64,000 nt of DNA from Gallibacterium faecale (GCF_027920745.1 NZ_JAQIBB010000068.1:9347-73346), one strand, 5' to 3'; numbered from the stretch's first letter, positions 26,901 through 36,134 are shown. Translations and numbers: made by a program. The notes: generated by a model from the sequence alone, not told the origin.

Positions 26901-27932
26901 ATGCAGGATTTAGGCACCTCTTTACAACCCTATCACACCTTTGGTGTTGCCGCACAAGCAAAGCAGATTCTACAAATTGAAACCATTGATGAATTATGTA
27001 GTACATGGCAGAAAGCCCAAGCTCAACAACTCCCAATCTTATTATTAGGTGAGGGTAGTAATGTTTTGTTTGTTGAGGATTTTGCTGGAATTGTGGTAGT
27101 AAATCGCATTAAAGGGATACAGCATCAGCATGATGAGCATTACCATTATTTACAGGTAAATGCTGGAGAAAACTGGCATCAATTAGTCAAATATTGTGTT
27201 GCGCGGAATATTGGTGGTTTAGAAAATTTAGCCTTAATTCCAGGATGTGTCGGTTCAGCACCAGTACAAAATATTGGTGCTTATGGCGTGGAACTGAAAG
27301 ATGTTTGTGAAGCGGTTGATGTGGTAGAGCTAGCAACAGGTAACCAGTTTCGTTTAAACAAGACGGAATGTGAATTTGCTTATCGAGAAAGTGTGTTTAA
27401 ACATCGTTACTTACATGGTTATGCGGTAGTGGCAGTACACTTTAAATTAGCTAAAGATTGGCGACCAGTATTAACCTATGGCAATCTTTCTGAATTAGCT
27501 AAAGAACAAATTACGCCTCAACAGGTTTTCGAGCAAATTTGTTTAACTCGACAAAGTAAATTACCTGATCCAAAACAGATTGGCAGTGCTGGCAGTTTTT
27601 TTAAGAATCCTGTGATCTCTAAGGCACAATTTGAGCAGATCTATCAACAATACCCTACCATGCCACATTACCCACAAGCAGATGGTAGCGTGAAATTGGC
27701 GGCTGGATGGTTAATTGATCAATGTGGTTTAAAAGGTTATCAAATTGGCGGTGCAGCGGTACATGAGAAACAAGCATTGGTATTAATCAATAAAGCCAAT
27801 GCAACGGGACAAGATGTCGTGGCATTAGCTCGTTATATTTGTAACCAAGTCAGGGATAAATTTCAGGTTCAGTTATCTCCGGAAGTGAGATTTATCGGTA
27901 AACAAGGTGAAGTTACTTTTACGCTAAAGTAA
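26901..27932 (+). CDS. murB: UDP-N-acetylenolpyruvoylglucosamine reductase
   Basis: Flavoprotein that reduces UDP-GlcNAc-enolpyruvate to UDP-MurNAc in peptidoglycan synthesis. FAD-binding (LLGEGSNVLF near residue 49), the PGCVGSAPVQNIGAYGVEL segment and the substrate motif GSAGSFFKNP with the catalytic Ser are intact, and C-terminal LSPEVRFIG closes the type I fold. Length 343 (E. coli 342). Three bases from dgkA. A palindromic repeat lies downstream. Confidence 0.96.
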   Translation: MQDLGTSLQPYHTFGVAAQAKQILQIETIDELCSTWQKAQAQQLPILLLGEGSNVLFVEDFAGIVVVNRIKGIQHQHDEHYHYLQVNAGENWHQLVKYCVARNIGGLENLALIPGCVGSAPVQNIGAYGVELKDVCEAVDVVELATGNQFRLNKTECEFAYRESVFKHRYLHGYAVVAVHFKLAKDWRPVLTYGNLSELAKEQITPQQVFEQICLTRQSKLPDPKQIGSAGSFFKNPVISKAQFEQIYQQYPTMPHYPQADGSVKLAAGWLIDQCGLKGYQIGGAAVHEKQALVLINKANATGQDVVALARYICNQVRDKFQVQLSPEVRFIGKQGEVTFTLK

Positions 27933-27977
27933 CAGCCAACGTGCTGATTAACCTCTAAACTTGAGAAAAAATTTTGA

Positions 27978-28053
27978 TAAATATTGGTTGGATCTCCTCT
28001 CACACTTGTGTCAAAACTGATTAGCGACAAGGTAAGTAAGTGTATGAGGAGAT
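27978..28053. repeat. 76-nt palindromic intergenic element, copy 1
   Basis: Lies between convergent murB and rdgC. It begins TAAATATT, then has a stem of CTCCTC(T/C)ACAC type near 27992-28007 pairing with 28038-28053 around a variable ~30-nt loop. The same architecture and length recur at 59585-59660; the two copies align without gaps at about 47 of 76 positions, with the arms best conserved. Confidence 0.7.
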
Positions 28054-28084
28054 AATAGATGTATAACCTCAGTTATTATAGCAA

Positions 28085-28990
28085 CTAAGGCAACGCTTTT
28101 TCGCCTAATAGCTCAATCAAGTTCTTCATTAATAAAGATAACTCGCCTGTCATTAACACAAAGTCAGCATCAAAACGTTGTTCAATATCTTCTTTTAAAA
28201 TATCGTCATTTTTTTCACGCACAACATCGGCAAATTTTACGCGTTTTAACGAAGCATCTTCATTAAGTACAAAAGAGAAATGATTTTCCCAATCTAAAGC
28301 CAGCTTAGTGACCACTTTACCGGTAGTTAAATGTCCTTGAATATCTTGTTCATAAAGATCTTGGTTTTTACAACGGATGGTTGATCCAGTATCGAGATCT
28401 TTAAACTCTCCCTCTTCTAAACACGTTAGCCATTGTGGTAATTCATCTTTCAGTAACCAGTTAGTCATCGTAGTTGGTAATTCTTCAGCAAACGCAAATG
28501 GAATCACGGGTAATGAACCTAATGATTTGCGTAAGAGTGCTAATACATCTTCAGCTCGCTTACTAGAAGCCGCATCAATATAAATTAAATCTTGTGTGGT
28601 ATCAATCCAGAGTGCTGTGCGTTGATGGCGACTAAAAGCACGCATTAATAACGTTGCGACAACATCGTCTTTTAAGGCTTGTTTTTCGGTTTTTTTCAGC
28701 TTGCGTTGTTGTGCGGCTTCTAATTCTTGAACACGATTTTCTAATGTTTCTTTAACCACATTAGTTGGTAAGATTTTTTCTTCTCGATGGGCGACTAATA
28801 AAATCTGACCGCCAACACTAAAGTGTAATAATTCACTGGTTGATAAAGGCGATTGCCAGCCAAATTTACTTTGGTCTGCCGAGCCGCAGGAGGTAAATTG
28901 GTGTTGAGCAAGATTATTTTGTAAGGCATCTAATGCCCAATCTAATTTCTTTGTTAAACGGTAAACCAGAATATTTTTAAACCAATACAT
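28085..28990 (-). CDS. rdgC: Recombination-associated protein RdgC
   Basis: Ring-forming DNA-binding protein that limits RecA-mediated recombination; in pathogenic Neisseria the homologue affects pilin variation. The N-terminal MYWFKNILVYRL and the internal SELLHFSVGGQILL and WENHFSFVLNED segments are typical. Length 301 (E. coli 303). Transcribed alone and convergent to murB, with the palindromic element just past its stop. Confidence 0.95.
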   Translation of the reverse strand: MYWFKNILVYRLTKKLDWALDALQNNLAQHQFTSCGSADQSKFGWQSPLSTSELLHFSVGGQILLVAHREEKILPTNVVKETLENRVQELEAAQQRKLKKTEKQALKDDVVATLLMRAFSRHQRTALWIDTTQDLIYIDAASSKRAEDVLALLRKSLGSLPVIPFAFAEELPTTMTNWLLKDELPQWLTCLEEGEFKDLDTGSTIRCKNQDLYEQDIQGHLTTGKVVTKLALDWENHFSFVLNEDASLKRVKFADVVREKNDDILKEDIEQRFDADFVLMTGELSLLMKNLIELLGEKALP

Positions 28991-29068
28991 AGGCGTTTCC
29001 TTTCATTTATATTATTATACGTCGCGGACAGCGGAAGCTATTGTAACTTGATTAAGAGAGAAAATCTT

Positions 29069-29884
29069 ATGCAACAAAAAAAGATTGCTTTTATTGGTGG
29101 CGGCAATATGGCCACTGCTATTGTTTTTGGTTTATTGGCAAAAGGGTATATCGCAGAAAATATTATTGTTTGTGAACACAATCCAGATAAACATCATACG
29201 TTTAATGAACGTGGTGTATTTACTACGTTGGTGGCAACAGATGCAGTTCAACAGGCAGATGTAATTTTATTAGCAGTAAAACCACAAAATATGCAGCAAG
29301 CCTGCGAGAGTTTTAATCAACTCGATCTAAGTAATAAATGGATTATCTCGATTGCAGCGGGAATTTCGGTAGGCGCATTACAACGTTTTTTGCCAACGGC
29401 GAAGCAGTTTGTGCGAGTAATGCCAAATACACCGGCTTTAATTTCTAAGGGAATGTCGGGATTATTTGCAACTAGCAGTGTAACGCCAGAATTTAAAGGA
29501 TATGCAGGAGAATTATTTGAAGCAGTGGGACAAGTTTGTTGGGTAGATGTAGAAACCGATATCAACACAATTATTGCTGCGTCTGGAAGTAGCCCTGCTT
29601 ATTTCTTCTTGTTTATGGAAGGCATGCAAAAAGCCTTAATTGAAATGGGATTAAGCGAAGAACAATCTCGTTTATTGGTACAACAATCTGCATTAGGTGC
29701 AGCAGAAATGGTGGTCGCCAATTCTCGTACTTCGATTGAAACATTAAGACAACAAGTGACTTCAAAAGGTGGTACTACGGCAGCTGCAATTAATGTATTC
29801 CAACAACAACAACTGGAAGTAACGATTAAACAAGCAATGCAAGCAGCGATTGATCGTGCAGAAGAAATGGAGAAATTATTTTGA
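29069..29884 (+). CDS. proC: Pyrroline-5-carboxylate reductase
   Basis: Final enzyme of proline synthesis, reducing pyrroline-5-carboxylate with NAD(P)H. The Rossmann motif IAFIGGGNMATAI sits at the N-terminus and the family signature (TSKGGTTAAAINVFQ) near the C-terminus. ATG at 29069 is preferred over an upstream in-frame start (29048) because it follows an AGAGAG ribosome site and gives 271 residues (E. coli 269). Its stop overlaps the start of the MFS gene by four bases. Confidence 0.94.
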   Translation: MQQKKIAFIGGGNMATAIVFGLLAKGYIAENIIVCEHNPDKHHTFNERGVFTTLVATDAVQQADVILLAVKPQNMQQACESFNQLDLSNKWIISIAAGISVGALQRFLPTAKQFVRVMPNTPALISKGMSGLFATSSVTPEFKGYAGELFEAVGQVCWVDVETDINTIIAASGSSPAYFFLFMEGMQKALIEMGLSEEQSRLLVQQSALGAAEMVVANSRTSIETLRQQVTSKGGTTAAAINVFQQQQLEVTIKQAMQAAIDRAEEMEKLF

Positions 29885-31053
29885 TCAAAGTTCGTTCAGA
29901 GTATTGGCTGGTTCTGAATTATCTTGGTTATTTTTGTGCTTATGGAGTATTTGTGCCATTAATTCCAGTATGGTTACAGGCACAATCTTATTCTGATGAA
30001 AATATTGCCTTACTATTAGCCTTTGCTTATGTATTCCGCTTTTTGGGCGGAATCTTTTTTTCTAGTCGGATTAAAGATACGGCTTATTTGCCTACAATGT
30101 TGCGTCACTTAGCATTAGGTTCAGCAATTGTTATTTTAGCAATGGGGCTGAGTGCATTACATTGGCATTCATTTATTCTAATTTTTATCTTGTTTGGTTT
30201 ATTTAGTGTATTGAATGGTGCAGGTATGCCATTACAAGATAGTTTGGCAAGCATTTGGAATCAACAAATTGGTTTAGACTATGGGCGGGTACGTTTAACT
30301 GGTTCATTAGGATTTGTAATTGGTGTTGTCTGTTTCGGTGGATTAATCAATTATTTAGGTAATGATGCAATTATTTGGGTATTAGGCAGTTTGTTAATTT
30401 TATATACCTTGGTGCAATTACCTGTACCCACAGTACTGCCTAAATCAACTCAAGTCCAAACAGAGAATAGCAAAATTAGTTATCGTGATTTATTAAGAGA
30501 ATCAAATACTTTACGTTTATTAATTGCAGTATCGCTGATTCAAGGATCACACGGTGCGTATTACGCGTATAGTACAATTTATTGGGTTTCCCAAGGAATA
30601 AGTATTCAAACCACAAGCTGGTTGTGGGGAATTTCAGTCACAGCTGAAGTTGCATTATTCTTTTTTGCTTCTAGGCTATTTAAGAATTGGAATATTACGG
30701 CATTATTTGTGTTAAGTATTAGTGCGGCAATAATTCGTTGGCTCTGTTTCCCATTAATGACAGGGTTTGTTGAGCTTGCCTTACTGCAAACTTTTCACGC
30801 ATTAACTTATGCAGTCGCTCATTTCGCCACAGTGCGTTATATTTCAGCACAACCTGATACGCATATTGCGAAATTACAAGCACTGTATAATGGTTTGAGC
30901 AGTTGTATTGCAGTAGCGCTTCTTACGGCATTATCAGGGGTGTTATATACCTATGCAGCAAGTTATGCATTCTGGGGAATGGCAATCATCGTTGCATTAG
31001 CTTTACTTTTCTTACCTAAGTCCCTACCTCGAATTGAGCAAATTGCCCGTTAA
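29881..31053 (+). CDS. MFS transporter, HcaT/nucleoside-permease-like
   Basis: Twelve-helix major facilitator of 390 residues resembling the 3-phenylpropionate transporter HcaT family (YLGYFCAYGVFVPLIPVWLQ at the N-terminus; GRVRLTGSLGFVIGV in loop 4-5). The start TTG overlaps the proC stop, so it is translationally coupled. No phenylpropionate catabolic genes are near, so the substrate is uncertain. Family placement is solid; the HcaT name would be only by similarity. Confidence 0.8.
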   Translation: MIKVRSEYWLVLNYLGYFCAYGVFVPLIPVWLQAQSYSDENIALLLAFAYVFRFLGGIFFSSRIKDTAYLPTMLRHLALGSAIVILAMGLSALHWHSFILIFILFGLFSVLNGAGMPLQDSLASIWNQQIGLDYGRVRLTGSLGFVIGVVCFGGLINYLGNDAIIWVLGSLLILYTLVQLPVPTVLPKSTQVQTENSKISYRDLLRESNTLRLLIAVSLIQGSHGAYYAYSTIYWVSQGISIQTTSWLWGISVTAEVALFFFASRLFKNWNITALFVLSISAAIIRWLCFPLMTGFVELALLQTFHALTYAVAHFATVRYISAQPDTHIAKLQALYNGLSSCIAVALLTALSGVLYTYAASYAFWGMAIIVALALLFLPKSLPRIEQIAR

Positions 31054-31098
31054 ATCGGGCATTTGCTTGTATCCAACCCGAGATTTCCCTAACATATA

Positions 31099-31121
31099 AA
31101 TCCATATTTAAAATATTTCTT
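31099..31121 (+). promoter_or_regulatory. Possible NsrR-type operator upstream of hmp
   Basis: A 23-base stretch centred on ATTTAAAAT agrees at about 15 positions with the published enterobacterial NsrR consensus (two 11-base arms around a central A). The core and right arm fit well; the left arm is poor. It lies 29 bases before the hmp start. Regulation of hmp by NsrR is well established elsewhere. Confidence 0.35.
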
Positions 31122-31149
31122 TTTCTTTAACACGTTAATGAGAGGCTAT

Positions 31150-32310
31150 ATGTTAGATCAACAAACTATCGATTTGATTAAAGCAACTGTACCCGCATTA
31201 GAAGTACACGGTACAACAATTACTAAAACTTTCTATAAAAATATGTTTAACGATCATCCAGAGCTGTTGAACATTTTTAATAAAACCAACCAAAAACAAG
31301 GTAAACAACCAACAGCATTAGCGACCACAGTATTAGCAGCGGCAAAACATATTGATAATTTAGGTGCGATTCTTGATCATGTGATTCAAATTGGTCATAA
31401 ACATAGAGCGTTACAGATTAAGCCAGAACATTATGCGATCGTAGGTAAGCATTTATTAATTGCGATTAAAGAAGTATTACAAGACGCAGCAACACCAGAA
31501 ATTATTGATGCGTGGGCAAAAGCTTACCAAGTGATTGCAGATGCATTCATCCAAGTAGAACAAAAAATGTATGATGAAGCAGCATGGCAAGATTTCCAAC
31601 CATTTGAAGTAGTAGGAAAACGTGCAGTAAGTAATGACATTATTGAGTTTACTGTAAAAAATGATGCTATTTTAAATGGATTAATAGTCCAAGCTGGTCA
31701 ATATATTACTGTTCAAGTCCAACCAAAAGCAGATGATAATTTAGCATTGCGTCATTACTCAATCTGTTCTGTTGATTTAAGTGCTGGATTAAAATTTGCG
31801 GTGAAACGTGAAAGTACAGAAGGTATCCCAGGTGTAGTATCTAATTATTTACATGATGAAGTACAAGTTGGCGATAAAATTAACCTTTCTGCCCCAGCAG
31901 GTGATTTCTTACTAGAACAAAATGATCGTCCAGTGGTGTTATTGAGTGGTGGTGTTGGTATTACGCCAATTCTTGCGATGTTAGATGCACAAGTAGCGAC
32001 AAATGCACAACGTCCATTAGTTTGGATCAACGCGACGAAGAATCAAGAAACAGAAGCATTTAAAGCAGAGGTAGCACAATATTTAGCAAAAGCGAATGTT
32101 GTTCATGCTGCAACATTATATAGTGCAGATCAACAACGTATTACTGCAGAATATTTAGCAGAACATTTACCAGAAAATGCAGATATTTATTTATGCGGTT
32201 CTGTGAGATTTATGGAATCTGTTATTGGATTATTAGAAGGATTAAATCGTCCGCAACAAACTATTCATTTTGAGCCATTTGGGCCGAAGATGAGTTTAAT
32301 TAAGGTTTGA
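31150..32310 (+). CDS. hmp: Flavohemoprotein, nitric oxide dioxygenase
   Basis: Detoxifies NO to nitrate using O2 and NAD(P)H. An N-terminal globin domain (about 1-140, with the proximal His in GHKHRALQI) is followed by FAD-binding (RHYSICS) and NAD-binding (VVLLSGGVGITPILAML) ferredoxin-reductase domains. ATG at 31150 follows GAGAGG and gives 386 residues, aligning with E. coli Hmp (MLDAQTI); an ATG 12 bases upstream overlaps the ribosome site. A bidirectional terminator separates it from xerD. Confidence 0.96.
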   Translation: MLDQQTIDLIKATVPALEVHGTTITKTFYKNMFNDHPELLNIFNKTNQKQGKQPTALATTVLAAAKHIDNLGAILDHVIQIGHKHRALQIKPEHYAIVGKHLLIAIKEVLQDAATPEIIDAWAKAYQVIADAFIQVEQKMYDEAAWQDFQPFEVVGKRAVSNDIIEFTVKNDAILNGLIVQAGQYITVQVQPKADDNLALRHYSICSVDLSAGLKFAVKRESTEGIPGVVSNYLHDEVQVGDKINLSAPAGDFLLEQNDRPVVLLSGGVGITPILAMLDAQVATNAQRPLVWINATKNQETEAFKAEVAQYLAKANVVHAATLYSADQQRITAEYLAEHLPENADIYLCGSVRFMESVIGLLEGLNRPQQTIHFEPFGPKMSLIKV

Positions 32311-32323
32311 TTATTAGTAAGAG

Positions 32324-32350
32324 GGGGATGAGTAATCCCCTTTATTTTTA
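32324..32350. terminator. Bidirectional terminator between hmp and xerD
   Basis: Six-bp GC-rich stem GGGGAT/ATCCCC (32324-32329 with 32335-32340), 5-base loop, then TTTATTTTT on the + strand. It also overlaps the 3' end region of convergent xerD. Confidence 0.75.
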
Positions 32351-33241
32351 TCCACGAGGATGATAGCGAGCGTGTAATTGCTTTAATCGCTCTTTGGCAA
32401 CGTGGGTATAAATTTGAGTGGTTGAAAGATCACTGTGTCCTAACAACATCTGAACTACCCGCAAATCTGCGCCATGATTGACAAGATGAGTCGCAAAAGC
32501 GTGGCGTAACACGTGTGGCGATAATTTATCAGTATCAATATTCGCGCGTACTGCATAATGTTTAATACGATGCCAGAATGTTTGTCTTGTCATTAAGGTA
32601 CCACGTCGGCTAGGAAACAAAATATCGCTGCTTTGCCCAGATAATAAGACTGTACGTCCATATAGAATAAATTGTTGTACCCAATAGTTAGCTTCTTCCC
32701 CCATTGGCACCAATCGTTCTTTATCGGCTTTACCAATAATCCGTACCACGCCTTGTTGTAAATTAATATTGTTGGTGGTTAAGGTAACTAATTCTGTTAC
32801 CCGTAATCCCGTAGCATACAATAATTCAAGCATTGCTTTATCACGTAACTCCAAAGGATCTTCAGTAGCAGGTGTATTCAATAGATCTGTAACCTGACTT
32901 TCAGTTAAATATTTGGGTAAACGTGCAGGTAATTTTGGTGATGATAATAAGGCACAAGGATTATCCGCTCGGTATTTCTCTTGGTATAAATATTGAAACA
33001 GTTTGCGTAATGAACTCAACATTCTGGCGTAACTTGTTGCTTTGTAGCCTAAGTCTAAGCGTTCACCGAGAAAAGTTTGTAAATCAAGATATTGCACTCG
33101 TTGTAAATCGAGTTGATGTTGTTCCAACCATTGACTAAAAAATTTTAAATCAGAACGATAACTAGCAATTGTATTTTGCGATAAATTTTTACTTAACCAA
33201 AGATCGTCAAGGAAAAGGTTGATCAGAGTACTATCTTTCAT
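32348..33241 (-). CDS. xerD: Site-specific tyrosine recombinase XerD
   Basis: Works with XerC at dif to resolve chromosome dimers at the FtsK septum. A SAM-like N-terminal core-binding domain precedes the catalytic domain with Arg (ATGLRVTEL), Lys (GKADKERLVP), HxxR (HVLRHAFATH), His (LLGHSDLS) and the nucleophile Tyr (TTQIYTHV). Length 297 (E. coli 298). It is XerD rather than XerC by its overall similarity. Transcribed alone. Confidence 0.94.
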   Translation of the reverse strand: MKDSTLINLFLDDLWLSKNLSQNTIASYRSDLKFFSQWLEQHQLDLQRVQYLDLQTFLGERLDLGYKATSYARMLSSLRKLFQYLYQEKYRADNPCALLSSPKLPARLPKYLTESQVTDLLNTPATEDPLELRDKAMLELLYATGLRVTELVTLTTNNINLQQGVVRIIGKADKERLVPMGEEANYWVQQFILYGRTVLLSGQSSDILFPSRRGTLMTRQTFWHRIKHYAVRANIDTDKLSPHVLRHAFATHLVNHGADLRVVQMLLGHSDLSTTQIYTHVAKERLKQLHARYHPRG

Positions 33242-33471
33242 TGTTCTTTTATTTCAATTAGATGGTTATCAGGTATAATGTACCGCAATTTTGACGGCAA
33301 AAATAAACTCTATCGCCATTATCGTTCCCCTGCAAGGCGAGAACTCGATTTTTTTGCGAAAACAGATTTTAGAGTGACCACTATTTGTCGTGTAGCACTT
33401 ACCAAATCACAGATTTGGTATGGCTTCTATTTTTAAAAATTTTATAAATTTATACATTTGAGGACTATTTT

Positions 33472-34797
33472 ATGGCGCGTTCACAATGGGGATCTCGCTT
33501 GGGCTTTATTTTGGCTTCAGCTGGGTCAGCAATTGGTCTTGGGGCAGTATGGAAATTTCCTTATGTTACTGCGACACAAGGTGGCGGTGCATTTTTATTA
33601 ATTTATCTTTTTATTTGCTTAACTCTAGGCTTAATTTTGATGTCCACAGAAATGGCAATCGGGCGAGCAACACATCTTGGACCTATTGGTGCATTTCGGA
33701 AATTAGGCAATAAGAAATGGACAATTATTGGCATTATGGGGGTATTAGTCGCATTTCTGATCCTCTCGTTTTATAGTGTGGTGGGCGGCTGGACGGTTGC
33801 TTATCTTGTTAAGGCGGTAACGGGTGGTATTGCGAACTCGACGGATCCAACTAGTAACGGTAAGCTTTTTACTGATTTTATTACCAATCCTTTGCAACCA
33901 TTAATCTATCATTTTATCTTTGGCTTTTTAACGCTATTTACGGTGGTATCAGGGGTAGAAAAAGGCATAGAACGTATCTCTAAATATTTAATGCCAATTT
34001 TATTAATTCTTATGTTGGTGCTAATTGGTCGTGCAATTTCTCTGCCTGGTGCGATAGAGGGAATTAAATTTTTCTTACTGCCTGATTTTAGCAAAATTAC
34101 CGGAACAACTTGGTTAGAGGCATTAGGTTTAGCCTTCTTCTCTTTATCACTAGGTATTGGGATTATGATTACTTATGGTTCGTATGTTGGGCCTGAAGCA
34201 AAATTGGTTAGCTCTTCTGTTTGGGTTATCTTATTAACATTATTAACCTGTATTTTATCAGGATTAATGGTATTGCCAGCAGTTTTTGCATTTGGCTTTG
34301 AACCGGGTGCTGGTCCAGGTTTAACCTTTATTACAATGCCAGCTGTGTTTGCGAGTATGCCATTTGGGCATTTATTAGCGAGTTTGTTTTTTGCATTGTT
34401 GTTGGTTGCGGCATTAACATCATCCATTTCATTATTGGAAGTTCTAGTGAGTTTCTTGATTGATGAGTTCAAATTACATCGCTTAAAAGCGGGGATCATC
34501 TCCTTTGCCTTATTCTTCTTATTAGGGGTAACGGCCTCGCTTTCTTTAGGTGATTGGAGTGGTTATACCATTTTTGGTTACAACATTTTCGATGCCTTAG
34601 ACAAATTAACGCAAAACATCTTAATGCCTTTAGGTGAGATCTTCTTAACCTTATTTGTTGCTTGGTGGCGTTGGGATAAGATTAAAGTGCAACTTGGTGC
34701 AGCGAATTCAGGTTGGTTAGTATTATTGCGTTTAGCCTTGGGTGTGATTATTCCATTGATTATTTTTGCGATCTTCTTACAAGGGATTCTTGGTTAA
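33472..34797 (+). CDS. Sodium-dependent transporter, NSS/SNF family
   Basis: Sodium-coupled symporter of the neurotransmitter:sodium symporter family (LeuT fold). The N-terminal signature (GFILASAGSAIGLGAVWKFP) and about 11 transmembrane helices are clear; length 441 fits the bacterial 11-helix group that often carries aromatic or branched amino acids. A GAGG element precedes the ATG. The substrate is unknown. In an organism with Na+-NQR, sodium-driven uptake is consistent. The 230-base leader contains a 9-bp hairpin (33400-33420). Confidence 0.88.
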   Translation: MARSQWGSRLGFILASAGSAIGLGAVWKFPYVTATQGGGAFLLIYLFICLTLGLILMSTEMAIGRATHLGPIGAFRKLGNKKWTIIGIMGVLVAFLILSFYSVVGGWTVAYLVKAVTGGIANSTDPTSNGKLFTDFITNPLQPLIYHFIFGFLTLFTVVSGVEKGIERISKYLMPILLILMLVLIGRAISLPGAIEGIKFFLLPDFSKITGTTWLEALGLAFFSLSLGIGIMITYGSYVGPEAKLVSSSVWVILLTLLTCILSGLMVLPAVFAFGFEPGAGPGLTFITMPAVFASMPFGHLLASLFFALLLVAALTSSISLLEVLVSFLIDEFKLHRLKAGIISFALFFLLGVTASLSLGDWSGYTIFGYNIFDALDKLTQNILMPLGEIFLTLFVAWWRWDKIKVQLGAANSGWLVLLRLALGVIIPLIIFAIFLQGILG

Positions 34798-34802
34798 AAA
34801 TA

Positions 34803-34869
34803 ATTCCAATAAAACGGTTGAGTTTTGTTGGAATACTCTTTATACTGCCCCTCCAGTGCCTACACTGGA
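34803..34869 (+). other. Two tandem RNA hairpins after the sodium symporter
   Basis: Hairpin 1 (34803-34834) has a 13-bp stem with one G-U pair and a 6-base loop; hairpin 2 (34852-34869) has a 7-bp perfect stem TCCAGTG/CACTGGA with loop CCTA. Neither is followed by a T-run; a classical terminator comes about 100 bases later. They may protect the mRNA 3' end or belong to a small RNA. Confidence 0.5.
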
Positions 34870-34969
34870 AAGATAGAAATGCAAAGTTATACAACAAACA
34901 GAATGGAAAAAGCGGTTTACTCACAAGTGGTAAAATTAAGCCCATTATTGTTTGTTATTTATTTTTAAA

Positions 34970-34998
34970 AATCCTCATTATTGAGGATTTTTTTTTGC
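34970..34998 (+). terminator. Rho-independent terminator upstream of the amidohydrolase gene
   Basis: Perfect 8-bp stem AATCCTCA/TGAGGATT with loop TTAT, followed by eight T residues. It closes the transcript of the sodium symporter (or of an RNA in the gap) before the next gene at 35060. Confidence 0.85.
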
Positions 34999-35059
34999 CT
35001 GCAATTTACCTTCCAGAGTGATGTTTACTTAAATTAACTGCAAAACTGGAGCAATTTCG

Positions 35060-36049
35060 ATGAACCATATTCGTACCTTTAAGGCCTATGTGCGTGATGA
35101 AATTATTAAAAAAGGCGGTTGGGTAAATTCTCATGCTCATGCTGACCGTGCATTTACAATGACACCAGAAAAAATGCATATTTATCATAATAGTAATTTG
35201 CAGCAAAAATGGGATTTAGTTGATGAAGTGAAACGTAATTCTTCAGTAGAAGATTATTATGCACGTTTTAGTCAAGCGATTGAGTTGATGATTTCACAAG
35301 GGGTGACGGCATTTGGTACATTTGTTGATATTGACCCAATTTGTGAAGATCGCGCAATTATCGCTGCACATAAAGCCAGAGAAGTATATAAAAATGATAT
35401 TGTGCTGAAATTTGCCAACCAAACCTTAAAAGGTGTAATTGATCCCGTAGCAAAATATTGGTTTGATCTTGGTTCAGAGATGGTTGATATCATTGGTGGG
35501 TTACCGTATCGAGATGAATTAGATTATGGTAAAGGCCTTGAAGCAATGGATATCTTAATGGATAAAGCCAAATCATTAGGTAAAATGCTGCACGTTCACG
35601 TCGATCAATTTAATACCCCAAAAGAAAAAGAAACAGAACAGCTTTGTGATAAATCTATTGAGCATGGTATGGAAGGGCGAGTAGTGGCGATTCATGGTAT
35701 TTCCATTGGTGCTCATTCTCGAGAATATCGTTATCAACTCTATGAAAAAATGCGTAAGGCAAAAATGATGATGATCGCTTGCCCAATGGCGTGGATTGAT
35801 AGTAACCGTAAAGAAGACTTAATGCCTTTCCATAATGCACTGACACCAGCAGATGAAATGATTCCAGAGGGGATTACGGTTGCGATTGGTACTGATAATA
35901 TTTGTGACTATATGGTGCCATTATGTGAAGGTGATATGTGGCAAGAGTTGAGCCTACTTTCTGCGGGGTGCCGTTTTCCACATTTAGAAGCGATGGTGGA
36001 TATTGCGAGTGTGAATGGTCGTAAGGTATTAGGTTTAGAGCCTTATTGA
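35060..36049 (+). CDS. Amidohydrolase-superfamily protein (cytosine-deaminase-like)
   Basis: Metal-dependent hydrolase of 329 residues. The TIM-barrel metal ligands are recognisable: HxH-type SHAHAD near residue 25, HVHVDQFN near 181, AIHG near 213 and GTDN near 278. It most resembles the cytosine deaminase/ring-amidohydrolase group but starts almost at the first barrel strand, so it lacks the N-terminal part of the beta-sandwich domain and is shorter than CodA (about 427). Substrate is unknown and the neighbours give no pathway. Confidence 0.78.
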   Translation: MNHIRTFKAYVRDEIIKKGGWVNSHAHADRAFTMTPEKMHIYHNSNLQQKWDLVDEVKRNSSVEDYYARFSQAIELMISQGVTAFGTFVDIDPICEDRAIIAAHKAREVYKNDIVLKFANQTLKGVIDPVAKYWFDLGSEMVDIIGGLPYRDELDYGKGLEAMDILMDKAKSLGKMLHVHVDQFNTPKEKETEQLCDKSIEHGMEGRVVAIHGISIGAHSREYRYQLYEKMRKAKMMMIACPMAWIDSNRKEDLMPFHNALTPADEMIPEGITVAIGTDNICDYMVPLCEGDMWQELSLLSAGCRFPHLEAMVDIASVNGRKVLGLEPY

Positions 36050-36134
36050 TAGTTGTATAAAGTAAAAATATGGGGTGGTTGTTAATTGGTGTTATCAGTC
36101 AGAGCCTAGTTTTTTATAAAAAGGATAATTTTTT

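Noticed and set aside
33278..33436. A 52-codon open frame in the leader of the sodium symporter gene
   Set aside because: Its ATG overlaps a TATAAT-like -10 box, there is no ribosome-binding site, and the composition is not protein-like. More likely an accidental frame in a leader.
34173..34499. A 108-codon frame opposite the sodium symporter gene
   Set aside because: Antisense shadow; Asn/Lys-rich sequence is what codons of a membrane protein give on the other strand.
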